Below, in pieces: positions 4,856 through 5,721 of a stretch of DNA of 5,721 nt. Positions within the stretch are counted from its first letter, which is position 1. Each line of letters starts with the position of its first letter. Below the pieces are notes generated by a model. It saw only the letters and a list, made by a program, of their open reading frames with translations. It made no database searches and had not been told where the DNA came from. A program made the position numbers and the translations under genes. This stretch comes from an uncultured Lachnospiraceae bacterium (GTDB taxonomy: Bacteria > Bacillota > Clostridia > Lachnospirales > Lachnospiraceae): NCBI GenBank assembly GCA_947631755.1, contig CANRMO010000159.1, positions 1-5,721 of the forward strand, given 5' to 3'.

Positions 4856-5420
4856 ATTATTCGTTTTTATGGGAAAGAGTGCATCTGGGAAGGACACGCT
4901 TTACCGGATGGTCCGGGAGAGGCATCCGGAGCTGTATCCGGTAGTGCCCTATACGACCAGGCCCATGCGGGCCGGGGAGACGGATGGGGAGGCATATCAT
5001 TTTGTCACCGAAGAGAAGCTACGGGAAATGGAGCAGGCGGGGCGGGTAGTGGAGTGCCGCTGCTATGAGACCGTAAAGGGACCCTGGTATTATTTTACAG
5101 CGGATGACGGGCAGATTGATTTTGCGAGAGGAAATTTCTGTCTGATCTCGACGCTGGAAGGATATGAGAAAATACGGATGTTTTACGGAGAGAGACAGGT
5201 TGTTCCGCTTTATATTGAAGTTCCCGATTTTGTGAGGATCGAGCGCTCTCTGGCGAGAGAACACGAACAGGAGAGGCCGTGTGTGGCGGAGGTGTGCAGG
5301 AGATTTCTGGCGGATGAACAGGATTTTTCGGAGGAAAAGCTCAGGAGAGCCGGGATTGACAGAAAAATCTCTAATGTGGACAGGAAGGAGGCGGTCCGCC
5401 AGATTGAGGCGCTGCTCTGA
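4848..5420 (+). CDS. gmk: Guanylate-kinase-like P-loop NMP kinase, divergent
   Basis: A 190-residue protein of guanylate kinase size (about 190-205). The P-loop is G-K-S-A-S-G-K-D-T (9-17). The GMP-binding region reads P-Y-T-T-R-P-M-R-A-G-E-T-D-G-x-x-Y-x-F (34-52), keeping the two arginines (38, 41), Tyr50 and Glu69 of guanylate kinases. The usual Ser before Y-T-T-R is Pro34, the usual G-x-x-Y-G-T segment is replaced by G-P-W-Y-Y-F-T (78-84), and the usual D-I-D-x-x-G region reads I-S-T-L-E-G-Y (100-106). Phosphorylation of GMP, or another nucleotide, by ATP is therefore likely but the substrate is uncertain. I prefer the ATG at 4848 because AGGAGG (4831-4836) is only two bases from the ATG at 4839, and the resulting M-G-K-L-F start matches the family's usual start; the longer form would be 193 residues. 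The gene sits where tmk lies between yaaO and yaaR in B. subtilis. Confidence 0.82.
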   Translation: MGKLFVFMGKSASGKDTLYRMVRERHPELYPVVPYTTRPMRAGETDGEAYHFVTEEKLREMEQAGRVVECRCYETVKGPWYYFTADDGQIDFARGNFCLISTLEGYEKIRMFYGERQVVPLYIEVPDFVRIERSLAREHEQERPCVAEVCRRFLADEQDFSEEKLRRAGIDRKISNVDRKEAVRQIEALL

Positions 5421-5459
5421 ATCGCATTGTTATCCTTTCTGGCAGGGAATAAAAAACAG
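5421..5459 (+). other. Gap after the kinase gene, no terminator seen
   Basis: There is no stable hairpin followed by a T-run between the kinase stop codon and the yaaR promoter region, so read-through from the decarboxylase-kinase message into yaaR is plausible. Confidence 0.4.
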
Positions 5460-5488
5460 TAGATAAAACACGGAAAAAGTGATATGAT
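5460..5488 (+). promoter_or_regulatory. Possible extended -10 promoter for yaaR
   Basis: TATGAT (5483-5488, five of six) is preceded by TG at 5480-5481, forming an extended -10. TAGATA (5460-5465, four of six) lies 17 bases upstream as a -35. Transcription would start near 5495 and give a leader of about 30 bases that contains AGGGGAAGGA. Confidence 0.5.
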
Positions 5489-5525
5489 AAACACAGGTGC
5501 ATACAGGGGAAGGATGTGAGGACAG

Positions 5526-5721
5526 TTGGATATTCGCGTTGACAATATGCAGCAGGTGAACCAGACAACCCAGACGGCCCAGGCTCAGGAGACAAGCGAA
5601 GATTTTAAGTTTACACTGATGAGTACGATTGAGGATGCGGGGCTGAAAGAGCGTCTGAATGTGATGATGGAAGAGATCACCATGCAGGGGGATAAGCTGG
5701 CGAAGCGGCGCGATGTGAAAG
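5526..5721 (+). CDS. yaaR: YaaR family protein (DUF327), 5' part, runs off window
   Basis: The first 65 residues of a gene cut by the window edge. The protein starts M-D-I-R-V-D-N-M, has a Gln/Thr-rich segment (9-22), then F-x-x-T-L-M-S-T-I-E-D-A-G-L-K-E-R-L (27-44) and E-I-T-M-Q-G-D-K-L (50-58), which matches DUF327/YaaR. YaaR is a small, probably cytoplasmic protein of unknown function that neighbours the DNA polymerase delta' gene (holB) in many Firmicutes. The start is a TTG; an in-frame TGA at 5517 excludes longer forms, and the next in-frame ATG (5547) would remove the conserved-looking N terminus. Ribosome binding is probably at GGGGAAGG (5506-5513) or the close GAGGA (5518-5522). It follows the kinase after 105 bases. 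The family call rests on a partial protein but the gene context agrees. Confidence 0.8.
   Translation, partial: MDIRVDNMQQVNQTTQTAQAQETSEDFKFTLMSTIEDAGLKERLNVMMEEITMQGDKLAKRRDVK

Overview
The window looks like chromosomal DNA of an anaerobic, spore-forming Firmicute, most likely a Lachnospiraceae/Clostridia-type genome. The reasons are a spore-germination membrane protein (SpoVAF-like), AGGAGG-type ribosome binding sites, sigma-A-like promoters, and a decarboxylase / NMP kinase / YaaR gene order that resembles the yaaO-tmk-yaaQ-yaaR region of Bacillus subtilis. The species cannot be fixed from the sequence alone.

Layout. (1) Bases 1-669 hold the C-terminal part of a spoVAF/gerA-family gene on the + strand, cut by the window edge. 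(2) Bases 676-776 hold a small hairpin and then a long, nearly symmetrical hairpin with A- and T-tracts. It can terminate transcription from both sides, so it serves spoVAF and the converging gene that follows. (3) Bases 829-1710 (- strand) encode a PD-(D/E)XK nuclease of the Rpn/'putative transposase' family, with two sigma-A-like promoters upstream of it. (4) A non-coding divergent spacer of about 330 bases (1711-2036) carries those promoters and several short inverted repeats. (5) Bases 2037-2597 (+) encode a DUF305 protein with two MIPHH half-repeats and many cysteines. (6) Bases 2712-3260 (+) encode a small membrane protein with an N-terminal zinc ribbon and a DUF4190-like hydrophobic end. 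It has its own near-consensus promoter and a long G-U-rich terminator hairpin. (7) Bases 3380-5420 (+) hold a two-gene overlapping unit: an Orn/Lys/Arg decarboxylase-family PLP enzyme (YaaO-like) and a divergent guanylate-kinase-like P-loop kinase. (8) From base 5526 a YaaR (DUF327) gene begins and runs off the window.

How the parts relate. The decarboxylase and kinase genes overlap by 8 bases and are almost certainly translated from one message; yaaR follows after 105 bases with a possible promoter of its own. The Rpn-type gene, the DUF305 gene and the zinc-ribbon gene look like independently transcribed accessory genes between two conserved Firmicute loci.

I see no CRISPR array, rRNA, tRNA, intact insertion sequence or obvious defence operon, and no clear new multi-gene system. 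The most useful points for follow-up are the guanylate-kinase-like protein with a changed GMP-binding face, the cysteine-rich duplicated DUF305 protein, the regulatory structure ahead of several genes (a Shine-Dalgarno in a hairpin loop, a -35 inside an inverted repeat, a terminator hairpin close to the decarboxylase start), and the bidirectional hairpin beside the Rpn gene.
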